From Verrucomicrobiota bacterium (GTDB lineage Bacteria > Verrucomicrobiota > Verrucomicrobiia > Limisphaerales > UBA1100): DNA of 7,903 nucleotides. Location of the stretch: contig JAPKDK010000130.1 of the NCBI GenBank assembly GCA_028872645.1, positions 1 through 7,903 of the forward strand. Direction: 5' to 3'. The notes beneath the pieces are model-generated. The model was given only the letters and a program-made list of their open reading frames with translations. It was not told the origin of the DNA and did not search any database. This document shows positions 1 through 6,348 of the stretch, in pieces; position 1 is the stretch's first letter, and each line of letters starts with the position of its first letter. Both the position numbers and the translations under genes were made by a program.

Positions 1-2597
1 GTGTCATCGAGAAAACCGGTGGGGCAAAAAACGTGCGCGGTGTCGCCCCCCTGTTGACTGCCTTGTCCGGCGAAGTCGCCCGAGTGCGGGCCGAGGCCGA
101 TGCGCTGGCCCTCACGGTCGAATTTTTGCGACTTCATATAAATGTATTTGTCATCGCTTGAGAGAATATCCGGTAGTCCAACAGGCATTTGCAAAATCTG
201 AATGCGATCCTGCAGACTTTTCTCTTCGCCGGGCTCCTTGTCGTCGAGCACCACTTCAATATTTTTTTTCCCGGTCAATGCATCGAGCGCAAACCATCGC
301 ATGCCGCCATCGAGAAAATTGGAACGACCAGCCACGAAATAGATTTGGTTTTCACGAATGAGCACGCTGCCGTGCACAGGCCACACGCTTTCGAGCTGTT
401 CATAGGCCATGAGGCGACGATCCTCCGGCGCCGCACGAAACCGCCATACGAGGGCACCGTCGCTGGCGCGCAAGCAATACACCCAACCATCGGCGCTGCC
501 GAAATACGCGCGTCCATCGTGAATACTCGGCGGCGAATCCACGCGCCCGCCCGTGGTGAACCGCCAAAGCTCCTTGCCGGTTTTCGCGTGCAATGCCACC
601 ACTTCGTGGGCATCCACGCGCGCGACGAAAAGTTTGTTCTCGGCCAACGTCACGGCGGAGAGTTTGCCTTCCAATTTGGTGGCCCATTTTTCAGAGAGCT
701 TTTCGCCCACGCGATTATTTGAAAATCCACTGCGCAAATTATCGTGGCGATAAGTCGGCCAATCGCGTTCGCCGTTGCCGGCGGCATCGGTGGCTTGGCC
801 GAAGGCGGGGCCGCGCTCGAGACGATTGGCTTCGATTACTTTGCCCAGTGCGCGCGAAGGCGCGGCGGAGGCGAGGGCGTTGAAGCCGAAAAGTTTTGCC
901 TCGGGATAACACGCGCAGTTGTGTGGCGGGGCGTAGGTCAATCCGTTCGCGGGCATCACGCCGTAGAGACAACCGCCGCGGACCCAGTGATTGATGTCCC
1001 AGTTTTTTGTTTCGGGGTCGATGAACTCAATGCCGGTGCGCGAGGGCATCAGGAAATTATCCGTGGCCTTGGCGATGTAACAGCGGTGATGAAACCAATA
1101 GGTGTCCACGTTGGGCGGAATCTCGACCATCACTTTGCCGGTGCGCAGGTCGCGTCCGGTGAAGATGCCGCTGTCGCGCCCACTGGTGGTTGGCGCGCTC
1201 CACACCATCCCGCGCATCACGAGCAAATCTTCCGGCGACTGATAGCCGCCGCGCGCGTGGGGCGCTTCCCAAAGTTGCTTGCCGGTTTTGGCGTCGATGG
1301 CTTTCATCGTGCGATCGCCGCCGGCGTAGAGCACCACGCCATCGTGCACCACCAGCTTGGGGCCAAAGTTGAAGCGTACCGTTTCGGGCAGAAACGACTT
1401 GCCCGCGCTCCACGCCACGTCGCCCGAGGAACGATTGAGTGCCACCACTTTTTCGCCGTCGTGAAAAAACACGCGATGCTCATCGGCCGTCATCGTCAAT
1501 GGCGCAACTTTGCTGTTGTGCCCCCAAATGCGTTTGCCGGTCACCGAATCGTATGCCTTCACGTCGCGCTTTTTTTTGTTCCATGCGAAGTCACGCCGGA
1601 TGCGCGCTTGGTCGCCGGTGTTATGAAAAGGCAAAAACGAATTCAGCTCCCACTCCTCCGGACTTTCCAAAACAAAAACCTGGCCGCCTTCCACGATGAC
1701 TTCCTCCGCGCCTTTGCTGCCGGGCAGTTCGTGGATGAGCTTGCCCGTGGCGGCATCGAGCACGCTCACCGGTTCATCGACGCCGAGCGTGATGAAAACG
1801 CGATCCTTCATCGCTACCAACCGCCGCGCCAATTGCGTCGGCCCACTCTTCAACGGCCACAAATGACTGTGCCATTTTTTCATCGGCTTCTTCCAAAGGA
1901 TGACGCCGTTAAACGCATCGCGCGCCACGAGCGTCCAGCGCGCGGGTAACTGGATGGACACGCGCGAGCCCTCGTCCATCACGTAAAATACACGCCCGCC
2001 CGCCGATACTAACGCGCTCATACTCGCCATCCGATCGTGATGCCGGCTCCAGCGCGGGCTGCCCAACCACTGCAAATGCCGCGGCGGCCCGACTTGTTTG
2101 TCATGCGCCACCGCGTTCCCGCCGGCGTCGTGGAGGTAGTGCGTCCATTCGTCGATGTCTTTTGGCCGCGGCTTCACCGTGGTTTTCCATTCACCATCAC
2201 TCTTTATATAGGCAACCCCCTTCGGGGCCAGCACGCGCATCACCTCCGCCATCGGCACGTCGCCCAGGTTTTCCGCCACCAACAGGTTCACCATGTTGTC
2301 AATGTACGGGAGCCGCGCGCCGCGCAATTGGTCAATCGAAACCGATCCATAAACGCCCGCCGCCTTTACCGCCGCGCGCGCCTTGGCGACGTTAGTCGGA
2401 TTGGCGTCGAGCCCGTGCACGAGAAACCGGCTGTTTGGCCGCAACGTCAAAGTTACTTTCCCATCGCCACAACCAAGGTGCACGACGAAGCCGCCTTTGA
2501 GGTTGAGCGACTCGGGAATGCCCAGCGCGGCGTGAGTTGTGGAAATTGAAATGAAGCCAGTGATCATCAGCCCGGCAAGGGTGCGGAGGGATTGCAT
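1..2597 (-). CDS. Exported methyltransferase-like / PQQ-type beta-propeller fusion protein (C-terminus cut by window edge)
   Basis: The frame is open without a stop from the ATG at 2597 to the window edge, giving 865 codons. Residues 1-24 look like a Sec signal peptide (basic start, hydrophobic core, THA-A cleavage region). Residues 36-135 resemble a class I SAM methyltransferase: glycine-rich motif I HLGCGDGK at 40-47, acidic motif II at D64 in HGLDAN, DNMVNLLVAEN at 100-110 and MRVLAPKG at 120-127. From about residue 150 a beta-propeller follows, with PQQ-type repeats such as AIDAKTGKQLWE (near 430) and ALHAKTGKELWRF (near 665), plus weaker copies. A cysteine-bearing stretch, GGCLYGVMPANG then HNCACY (about 540-560), interrupts the repeats and is familiar from PVC proteins of this architecture. 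The visible end, PTGFLDD, is near-terminal in such proteins as I recall them, so perhaps 100-300 residues are missing. The catalytic activity is unknown. It may be a structural or sugar-binding propeller and not a PQQ enzyme. It diverges from the gene at 2679. Confidence 0.88.
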   Translation of the reverse strand, partial: MQSLRTLAGLMITGFISISTTHAALGIPESLNLKGGFVVHLGCGDGKVTLTLRPNSRFLVHGLDANPTNVAKARAAVKAAGVYGSVSIDQLRGARLPYIDNMVNLLVAENLGDVPMAEVMRVLAPKGVAYIKSDGEWKTTVKPRPKDIDEWTHYLHDAGGNAVAHDKQVGPPRHLQWLGSPRWSRHHDRMASMSALVSAGGRVFYVMDEGSRVSIQLPARWTLVARDAFNGVILWKKPMKKWHSHLWPLKSGPTQLARRLVAMKDRVFITLGVDEPVSVLDAATGKLIHELPGSKGAEEVIVEGGQVFVLESPEEWELNSFLPFHNTGDQARIRRDFAWNKKKRDVKAYDSVTGKRIWGHNSKVAPLTMTADEHRVFFHDGEKVVALNRSSGDVAWSAGKSFLPETVRFNFGPKLVVHDGVVLYAGGDRTMKAIDAKTGKQLWEAPHARGGYQSPEDLLVMRGMVWSAPTTSGRDSGIFTGRDLRTGKVMVEIPPNVDTYWFHHRCYIAKATDNFLMPSRTGIEFIDPETKNWDINHWVRGGCLYGVMPANGLTYAPPHNCACYPEAKLFGFNALASAAPSRALGKVIEANRLERGPAFGQATDAAGNGERDWPTYRHDNLRSGFSNNRVGEKLSEKWATKLEGKLSAVTLAENKLFVARVDAHEVVALHAKTGKELWRFTTGGRVDSPPSIHDGRAYFGSADGWVYCLRASDGALVWRFRAAPEDRRLMAYEQLESVWPVHGSVLIRENQIYFVAGRSNFLDGGMRWFALDALTGKKNIEVVLDDKEPGEEKSLQDRIQILQMPVGLPDILSSDDKYIYMKSQKFDREGQRIGLGPHSGDFAGQGSQQGGDTAHVFCPTGFLDD

Positions 2598-2604
2598 ACC
2601 TCGT

Positions 2605-2633
2605 ATTATGCCGCGCGCGCTGGAAAGACACAA
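2605..2633 (-). promoter_or_regulatory. Candidate sigma70-type promoter of the methyltransferase/propeller gene
   Basis: Read on the minus strand, TTGTGT (2633-2628) and CATAAT (2610-2605) are separated by exactly 17 bases. The -10 box matches the consensus at five of six positions and the -35 box at three of six. The -10 box ends seven bases before the ATG at 2597, so transcription would begin at or very near the start codon and the message would be leaderless or almost so. GAGG lies only one base before the ATG, too close to act as a normal ribosome binding site. This is sequence matching only, and PVC promoters are poorly characterised. Confidence 0.35.
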
Positions 2634-2678
2634 GCCTTGCTTGCCACGGACACCCCGTGTGTTGATGATGCGCTCAGG

Positions 2679-3596
2679 ATGGTGTTTGCCAATCGCAACC
2701 AGTTAGCTTTGGATTACGCTCGTTTTCCCGGCGGCATATTCAATCCGTCACTCGCGCAACCCGCCGGCGCCGTGTGGGGCATCGCCCGCTGTGAACCGCA
2801 CGACCAAGCCGCGCGCAACGCCGACAAGTCGCTGAACTTCGCACCGATGCAAGCCGTGCTGTTTCGGCTCGATGATTCGCTCGCCGTCGCCGAAGCGCAT
2901 TACGATGTGCGCTTTGAAAAATTCCCCAGCCTCCCGTGGCGCGCGGAGGATTACCGCCTGTTCAATTTTCAAGACCAATTGTTCTGCACGCACATCCTTT
3001 GGGTGCAAGGCTACAACATCGGAATGGCTCTCTCGCGAGTGGACGTGACCGCGCGCACCGTCACACTCATCCAGCCCATAACAATTGACGGACTCCAAAT
3101 CCAAGGCATCGAAAAAAATTGGGTGATGATTCCCAATGTCGCCACGCTGCATTGCCTCTACAGTTTTTATCCCGAATATACGCTGGCCGAATTGACGGAC
3201 TTGGCAACCGCCCGCTTCCGCCTCACAAAAAACACAAAACTCCAACCGCCCACCAACGGACTCGCCGATAAAATGATTTCGCTCAGCACCGTGCCCCAAC
3301 GTATCGGCGACGCGCTCTATTTATTAGTGCACCAAAAAGACGCCGAAATGATTTACCGCGATTTTCTGGTGCGTTTGAATCCCGACACGCTCGCACCCGA
3401 AGCCATCAGCCAAAACCCCGTCATCGCCGGCGGCGACTGCGAAGGCTTTTGGCGCGGCTATCTCACGGCGTACTCGCTGCTCGCGCTGGGCGATCGCGCA
3501 GTGGTCAGTTACGGCGAAGGCGACCGCTATGCAGGCGTGGCCACGGCGGGAGTGGAGGATTTGTTGACCGCGCCGATGGTGGCGCTGGGGCGGTAG
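2679..3596 (+). CDS. Predicted five-bladed beta-propeller glycosidase-like protein (GH130/GH43-like)
   Basis: A 305-residue protein with no signal peptide or membrane segment, hence probably cytoplasmic. Motifs recall GH130/GH43-type five-bladed propellers and related glycan-biosynthesis proteins: FNPS at 21-24 followed by AVWGIAR, EDYRLF at 90-95 (usually EDPRLF) leading into LFCTHI, IEKNW at 144-148, YSFYP at 161-165, and VVSYGEGD near the C-terminus, where such proteins often carry SYG-x-x-D. The family resemblance is by motif memory, and substrate and activity are unknown. I chose the ATG at 2679: the frame extends upstream to a TTG at 2592, but that would overlap the divergent gene's start and adds no recognisable sequence. 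The ribosome binding site is weak (CAGG directly before the ATG). The 81-base gap to the divergent gene must hold both promoters. A hairpin overlaps the TAG stop. An open frame on the opposite strand (3299-2748) is not credible by comparison. Confidence 0.75.
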   Translation: MVFANRNQLALDYARFPGGIFNPSLAQPAGAVWGIARCEPHDQAARNADKSLNFAPMQAVLFRLDDSLAVAEAHYDVRFEKFPSLPWRAEDYRLFNFQDQLFCTHILWVQGYNIGMALSRVDVTARTVTLIQPITIDGLQIQGIEKNWVMIPNVATLHCLYSFYPEYTLAELTDLATARFRLTKNTKLQPPTNGLADKMISLSTVPQRIGDALYLLVHQKDAEMIYRDFLVRLNPDTLAPEAISQNPVIAGGDCEGFWRGYLTAYSLLALGDRAVVSYGEGDRYAGVATAGVEDLLTAPMVALGR

Positions 3597-3620
3597 GGAC
3601 GCGATCAGCGTACCCCTACC
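3592..3620 (+). repeat. Hairpin overlapping the stop codon; possible small dispersed repeat
   Basis: GGTAGGG (3592-3598) pairs with CCCTACC (3614-3620), and ACGC (3599-3602) with GCGT (3608-3611). The loop is GATCA and two bases (3612-3613) are bulged. The TAG stop of the propeller gene (3594-3596) lies inside the left arm. No T-tract follows, so it is a poor intrinsic terminator. It may stabilise the 3' end of the message or be one copy of a small palindromic repeat: the same octamer, GTAGGGAC, also spans the stop of the sulfatase gene at 6363-6356. Confidence 0.5.
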
Positions 3621-3703
3621 ATCACGCCAATTTACTGAAAACCACGCTTGTTATTTGAACATCCCAACCCTAGTCTCCGTCAATTGAGTGCGCATACTCG
3701 TTA

Positions 3704-3719
3704 TTGCGCAAAAGCGCAA
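3704..3719 (+). promoter_or_regulatory. Perfect inverted repeat just upstream of the peroxiredoxin ribosome binding site
   Basis: TTGCGC (3704-3709), loop AAAA, GCGCAA (3714-3719): a perfect 6-base-pair hairpin or palindrome. The right arm runs into the likely Shine-Dalgarno sequence AAAGGG (3718-3723), which ends eight bases before the ATG at 3732. In DNA it could be an operator, and in RNA a small hairpin beside the ribosome binding site. I see no convincing -35/-10 pair in the 135-base gap before the gene, and I do not recognise the palindrome as the site of a particular regulator. Confidence 0.4.
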
Positions 3720-3731
3720 AGGGCATTTCAA

Positions 3732-4259
3732 ATGAAAAAAACATTTATCATAATGGCAGGATTTCTTACCACTCTTCTTGGCGCGGCGGACCTCAAGGTC
3801 GGCGATGCGGCTCCGGATTTTGCGCTCAAGGGCAGCGACGGCAAAACTTACAAGCTCTCTGATTACAAAGGAAAACAGGCGGTGGTGATCGCGTGGTTCC
3901 CCAAGGCGTTTACCGGGGGCTGAACGGCCCAATGCAAGTCGTTCCGTGTGAACGGCAAAGAGCTGAAGAAATTTAACGCCGCCTATTTCACCGCCAGTTG
4001 CGATCCCGCAGACGGCGCGCGCGGAAACATCAGTTTCGCAAAGTCTCTCGATCTGGATTACCCCATCCTGAGTGATCCTTCTAAGAAGACAGCCAAAGCT
4101 TATGGCGTGGTAACGCTTACGCGACCGTTCCCGCATCGATGGACGTTCTACATTGGCAAGGACGGCAAGATTCTGAAGATCGATAAAAAGGTGCGTGCAG
4201 GTGACGATGGTGCCAATGCCGCCAAAGCACTCAAGGCTTTGGGTGTGGATACAAAGTAA
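3732..4259 (+). CDS. Exported selenocysteine-containing peroxiredoxin (AhpC/TSA-Bcp type), TGA at codon 64 read as Sec
   Basis: A thiol-type peroxidase that reduces peroxides outside the cytoplasm. Its 175 codons include an in-frame TGA at 3921-3923. Residues 1-19 are a Sec signal peptide (MKK, hydrophobic core, LLGAA). The mature start, LKVGDAAPDFAL, is the usual peroxiredoxin opening. PKAFTGG-U at 57-64 matches the active-site pattern P-x3-T-x2-C exactly, with U in the place of the peroxidatic cysteine. C68 four residues later could be a resolving residue. SCDPADGARGNISFAKSL, YPILSD and TFYIGKDGKI then continue the fold, with R136 a candidate active-site arginine. Both halves share one frame and the second lacks its own start or ribosome binding site. 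A SECIS-like hairpin follows the TGA. Shine-Dalgarno AAAGGG lies eight bases before the ATG. The gene ends at a strong terminator. A nonsense mutation is the alternative, but the TGA falling exactly on the catalytic codon argues strongly against it. Confidence 0.92.
3921..3923 (+). other. Selenocysteine codon (UGA recoded)
   Basis: The in-frame TGA occupies the peroxidatic position of the peroxiredoxin (residue 64), three residues after T61 and seven after P57 of the active-site pattern. Any single-base replacement giving TGC or TGT would restore an ordinary cysteine enzyme. Decoding requires SelA, SelB, SelC and SelD functions encoded elsewhere in the genome. Confidence 0.9.
3938..3956 (+). 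promoter_or_regulatory. Bacterial SECIS-like hairpin directing Sec insertion
   Basis: GTCGTTC (3938-3944) pairs with GAACGGC (3950-3956), giving seven pairs including one U-G, closed by the five-base loop CGTGT. The second loop base is G3946, with 22 bases between the TGA and this G. Bacterial SECIS elements are described as lying inside the coding region just after the UGA, with a guanosine in the first two loop positions about 16-37 bases away, and this hairpin fits. The pairing was done by eye without energy calculation. Confidence 0.75.
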
Positions 4260-4281
4260 GATACTCCACCATTTATAATAG

Positions 4282-4309
4282 AAAGGCCCGCCAATCAGCG
4301 GGCCTTTTT
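4282..4309. terminator. Strong intrinsic terminator, probably bidirectional
   Basis: AAAGGCCCGC (4282-4291), loop CAATCA, GCGGGCCTTT (4298-4307): a perfect 10-base-pair stem with a GC core and a plus-strand T-tract at 4305-4309. It begins 22 bases after the peroxiredoxin stop. On the minus strand it begins 13 bases after the stop of the DUF1080 gene and is followed by a weaker T-rich run, so it separates the two convergent transcription units from both sides. Confidence 0.95.
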
Positions 4310-4322
4310 ATTACACAATCGA

Positions 4323-4928
4323 TCACTTCTCCGAAATCACTATATCTTTATACTCTACGTGCATTACCTGGCCACCGTGAAGCTGCAGTCCAATGTGCCC
4401 TTTGAGTCGTCCCTTGTCATTTTTTAACTCGGTTGAAACCACGCCGTTGATTTTTACAACGATATTCCGATCAATGGCGCTCAGTTCAAGGTCAGTCCAC
4501 TCTCCCTTTTTGTATTTGCGCTTCTTGATGACCTCCGCCGTGGGCCGGTGCACCCACGCGCGGCCGCCGGTCTCGTACAAGCCGCCGGTTTCCTGTGAGG
4601 TGTCCACCTCCACTTGGAAGCCATGCACGCTCACTGCACTCTTCACGCGCTCGGCGCGGAAATAAAACCCGCTGTCGCCCGAGTGTACACGAAATTTCGC
4701 CTTCACGATAAAGTTGCTGTACTGCTTATCTGTTAGTAGAATCCCATGCCGCCGCTCGCTCTTAGGGCTGGTGCCGACTATTGCTCCATCTTTCACCTCC
4801 CATTTACCTCCAGCCGCGGGCGTCCAACCCTTGAGTGTCTTGCCGTCAAAGATCGGCTTGAATTCAGCTGCCCTTGTAACAGGCGCAATTGCCAGAATAA
4901 TTGCGATGGAAAAAATGATGCGTTTCAT
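4323..4928 (-). CDS. Exported DUF1080 / 3-keto-disaccharide hydrolase-like protein
   Basis: A 201-residue protein with a Sec signal peptide (residues 1-20, MKRIIFS then a hydrophobic core, cleavage near TRA-A). The remainder is one DUF1080 domain (Pfam 3keto-disac_hyd, a concanavalin-like jelly roll): FDGKTLKGW at 27-35, KWEVKDGAIVG at 42-52, SGDSGFYFR at 83-91, FQVEVD at 104-109 followed by GGLYETGG at 115-122, and GHIGLQLHGG near the end. Length and motif order are normal for a single-domain member. Some family members cleave or eliminate 3-keto-glycosides, and others are uncharacterised. It is last in the sulfatase operon, 23 bases after the oxidoreductase gene, so a role in processing the oxidised sugar made by that enzyme is plausible but inferred. 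The ribosome binding site is poor (AAGAAAGAA, four to five bases from the ATG). The intrinsic terminator follows. Confidence 0.92.
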   Translation of the reverse strand: MKRIIFSIAIILAIAPVTRAAEFKPIFDGKTLKGWTPAAGGKWEVKDGAIVGTSPKSERRHGILLTDKQYSNFIVKAKFRVHSGDSGFYFRAERVKSAVSVHGFQVEVDTSQETGGLYETGGRAWVHRPTAEVIKKRKYKKGEWTDLELSAIDRNIVVKINGVVSTELKNDKGRLKGHIGLQLHGGQVMHVEYKDIVISEK

Positions 4929-4951
4929 TTTGGTTCTTTCTTGAGTCTTAC

Positions 4952-6268
4952 TTAGATCGACCAGCCTTTACGATAATCGCGGCGGATGTATTTTGCCGCT
5001 TCGGGGGCATTGGTGGCTTTCAGGTTTTTGGCATCCCATTGCAGTTTTTTGCCGACGCGATAGGCGACGCTGCCGAGCAGGTTGTGCTCGATGAGGCTAC
5101 CAGAGTATTCAAAATTGCAGAGGGTGGGCGCGCCGGTTTTGGCGGCGTGAATCCATTCGCGGTGGTGACCAAGCGACTTGGCAATCCACGGCTTGGGCGC
5201 TTTATGGCCGGCGAATTTTTCCTTCGGCAGCAAAAAACGTTTGCCGTAATCAGCGAGCAACATGCCTTTGTCGCCTACAAATAAAATTCCATTGCCCCAT
5301 TTGCCCAAGTCCATGCCGGTCTCGATGTCCGGCCGGTCGCGTTTGCTGCGGCCGCCGTGATACCACACGACTTTCACCGGCACTTCCAGCGCGGCGCGGC
5401 CTTTGCGGGCGGCGTGTTCCCACGTGACCCGCATCCACGGCGGGCACGCAACGGCATCGGTTTTTGGGCCGTGAGCTTCGCAGGTGAGCGGCGTATTGAG
5501 TTCCAGCGCCCACCACGGGAGGTCGATGAGATGGCTGCCCATGTCGCCGAGCACGCCGTTGCCGTAATCCCAGCGGCGGTTCCAGTTGAGGTTGCCACCT
5601 TTCCAATAGCCTTGATTATGATAACGGTCGGGCGCGGGGCCCTGCCACTCATCCCAGTGAAACCAATCCGGCGGCGATTGCCGTTCGAGCACGGGCGCGC
5701 CAATGGGATTGATTGTGCGGCTGCACCACACATGCGCCTCGCGCACGGGGCCGATGGCGCCGCTTTGCACCAACTCGACCACGCGCCGATAATTATCCGT
5801 GGCGTGAATTTGCGTGCCCATTTGCGTGGCCACCTTTGACTTCGCAAACGTCTCCCGCATCACGCGCGCCTCGTGGACGCTGTGGGCGAGCGGTTTCTCG
5901 CAGTAGACGTGTTTGCCCGCGCGCATCGCGGCCACGGCGGCCAGCGCGTGGCAGTGGTCGGCGGTGCTGACGGTGACGGCGTCGATGGATTTGTCTTCCA
6001 ACAATTTGCGCCAATCAAAATACGCCTTGGCCTTGGGATATTTTTTCTGCGAGGCGGCAAGCGTTTGGCCATTCACATCGCAGAGGGCGACGATATTTTC
6101 CGAGGCCACGCCGCGCATATTTGCCGAGCCGCGGCCGCCTGAGCCAATGATTCCGATATTGAGCTTTTCATTCGGCTTATCCTTAGCCGCGCCGAGCAAA
6201 AGATTGGGAGCGAGGGAGCTGACAAAGCCGGCACCAACAGTAGTTTTGAGAAATGTTCTACGTTTCAT
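4952..6268 (-). CDS. Tat-exported Gfo/Idh/MocA-family NAD(P)-dependent oxidoreductase
   Basis: A 438-residue protein. The N-terminus MKRRTFLKTT carries a twin-arginine motif followed by a hydrophobic stretch and LLLGAA, so the enzyme is probably exported folded with its cofactor bound. The Rossmann domain starts at LNIGIIGSGGRG (36-47), with acidic D64 ending the second strand (ALCDVN). YCEKPLAHS at 122-130 holds the family EKP motif with K125. The C-terminal substrate domain has GDMGSHLIDLPWW (241-253), including H246 and D249. The family oxidises or reduces sugars and related polyols, often at C3; the substrate here is unknown. A longer frame begins at ATG 6307, but the ATG at 6268 has the Shine-Dalgarno sequence AAAGGA and starts the Tat signal directly. 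The gene lies between the sulfatase (91-base gap) and the DUF1080 gene (23-base gap), consistent with a shared catabolic route. Confidence 0.95.
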   Translation of the reverse strand: MKRRTFLKTTVGAGFVSSLAPNLLLGAAKDKPNEKLNIGIIGSGGRGSANMRGVASENIVALCDVNGQTLAASQKKYPKAKAYFDWRKLLEDKSIDAVTVSTADHCHALAAVAAMRAGKHVYCEKPLAHSVHEARVMRETFAKSKVATQMGTQIHATDNYRRVVELVQSGAIGPVREAHVWCSRTINPIGAPVLERQSPPDWFHWDEWQGPAPDRYHNQGYWKGGNLNWNRRWDYGNGVLGDMGSHLIDLPWWALELNTPLTCEAHGPKTDAVACPPWMRVTWEHAARKGRAALEVPVKVVWYHGGRSKRDRPDIETGMDLGKWGNGILFVGDKGMLLADYGKRFLLPKEKFAGHKAPKPWIAKSLGHHREWIHAAKTGAPTLCNFEYSGSLIEHNLLGSVAYRVGKKLQWDAKNLKATNAPEAAKYIRRDYRKGWSI

Positions 6269-6273
6269 TAAAG

Positions 6274-6279
6274 TCCTTT
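6274..6279 (-). promoter_or_regulatory. Ribosome binding site fixing the oxidoreductase start
   Basis: On the minus strand AAAGGA (6279-6274) sits five bases before the ATG at 6268. It selects this start over the in-frame ATG at 6307, whose extra 13 residues would precede the Tat motif. Confidence 0.7.
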
Positions 6280-6319
6280 CTGGTTCGGGCAATGATGCCG
6301 CCACCATACAATGGTATCA

Positions 6320-6348
6320 AGTGCCAATGCGCTAGATTGGAGGGCACT
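6320..6348 (-). other. Imperfect hairpin between sulfatase and oxidoreductase genes
   Basis: On the plus strand AGTG-CCAAT (6320-6328) pairs with ATTGG (6336-6340) and CACT (6345-6348). The loop is seven bases and four bases (6341-6344) are bulged. It begins 12 bases after the sulfatase stop and has no T-tract in the minus direction, so it is more likely an RNA processing or stability element within the operon than a terminator. It overlaps the hairpin at 6341-6361, so the two cannot both form. Confidence 0.35.

Noticed and set aside
744..1949. A 401-codon open frame on the plus strand, with several shorter ones nearby at 189-722, 593-883 and 1439-1699.
   Set aside because: It lies entirely antisense to the methyltransferase/propeller gene, whose minus-strand translation shows clear PQQ repeats. 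The plus-strand product has no recognisable domain, and such long antisense frames arise from biased third-position composition.
2748..3299. A 183-codon open frame on the minus strand.
   Set aside because: The plus strand here encodes recognisable propeller motifs (EDYRLF, EKNW, YSFYP). The minus-strand product matches nothing I know.
3732..3923. Peroxiredoxin as a pseudogene cut by a nonsense mutation.
   Set aside because: The TGA is the only interruption, sits exactly on the catalytic cysteine codon, is followed by a SECIS-like hairpin, and the rest of the gene is intact with a ribosome binding site and terminator.
3948..4259. A separate 103-residue gene starting at GTG 3948.
   Set aside because: It has no Shine-Dalgarno sequence, begins in the middle of the peroxiredoxin fold, and its GTG lies in the SECIS loop and stem.
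5357..5839. A 160-codon plus-strand frame antisense to the oxidoreductase, plus other overlapping frames at 5374-5847 and 5913-6335.
   Set aside because: They shadow a clear Gfo/Idh/MocA gene and show no domain, ribosome binding site or independent signal.
6269..6307. Upstream start for the oxidoreductase at ATG 6307.
   Set aside because: The added residues precede the Tat motif, and the ATG at 6268 has a well-placed AAAGGA ribosome binding site.
6304..6316. Short inverted repeat ACCAT-ACA-ATGGT upstream of the oxidoreductase gene.
   Set aside because: Five base pairs with a three-base loop is within chance for a region this size, and no promoter or terminator feature accompanies it.
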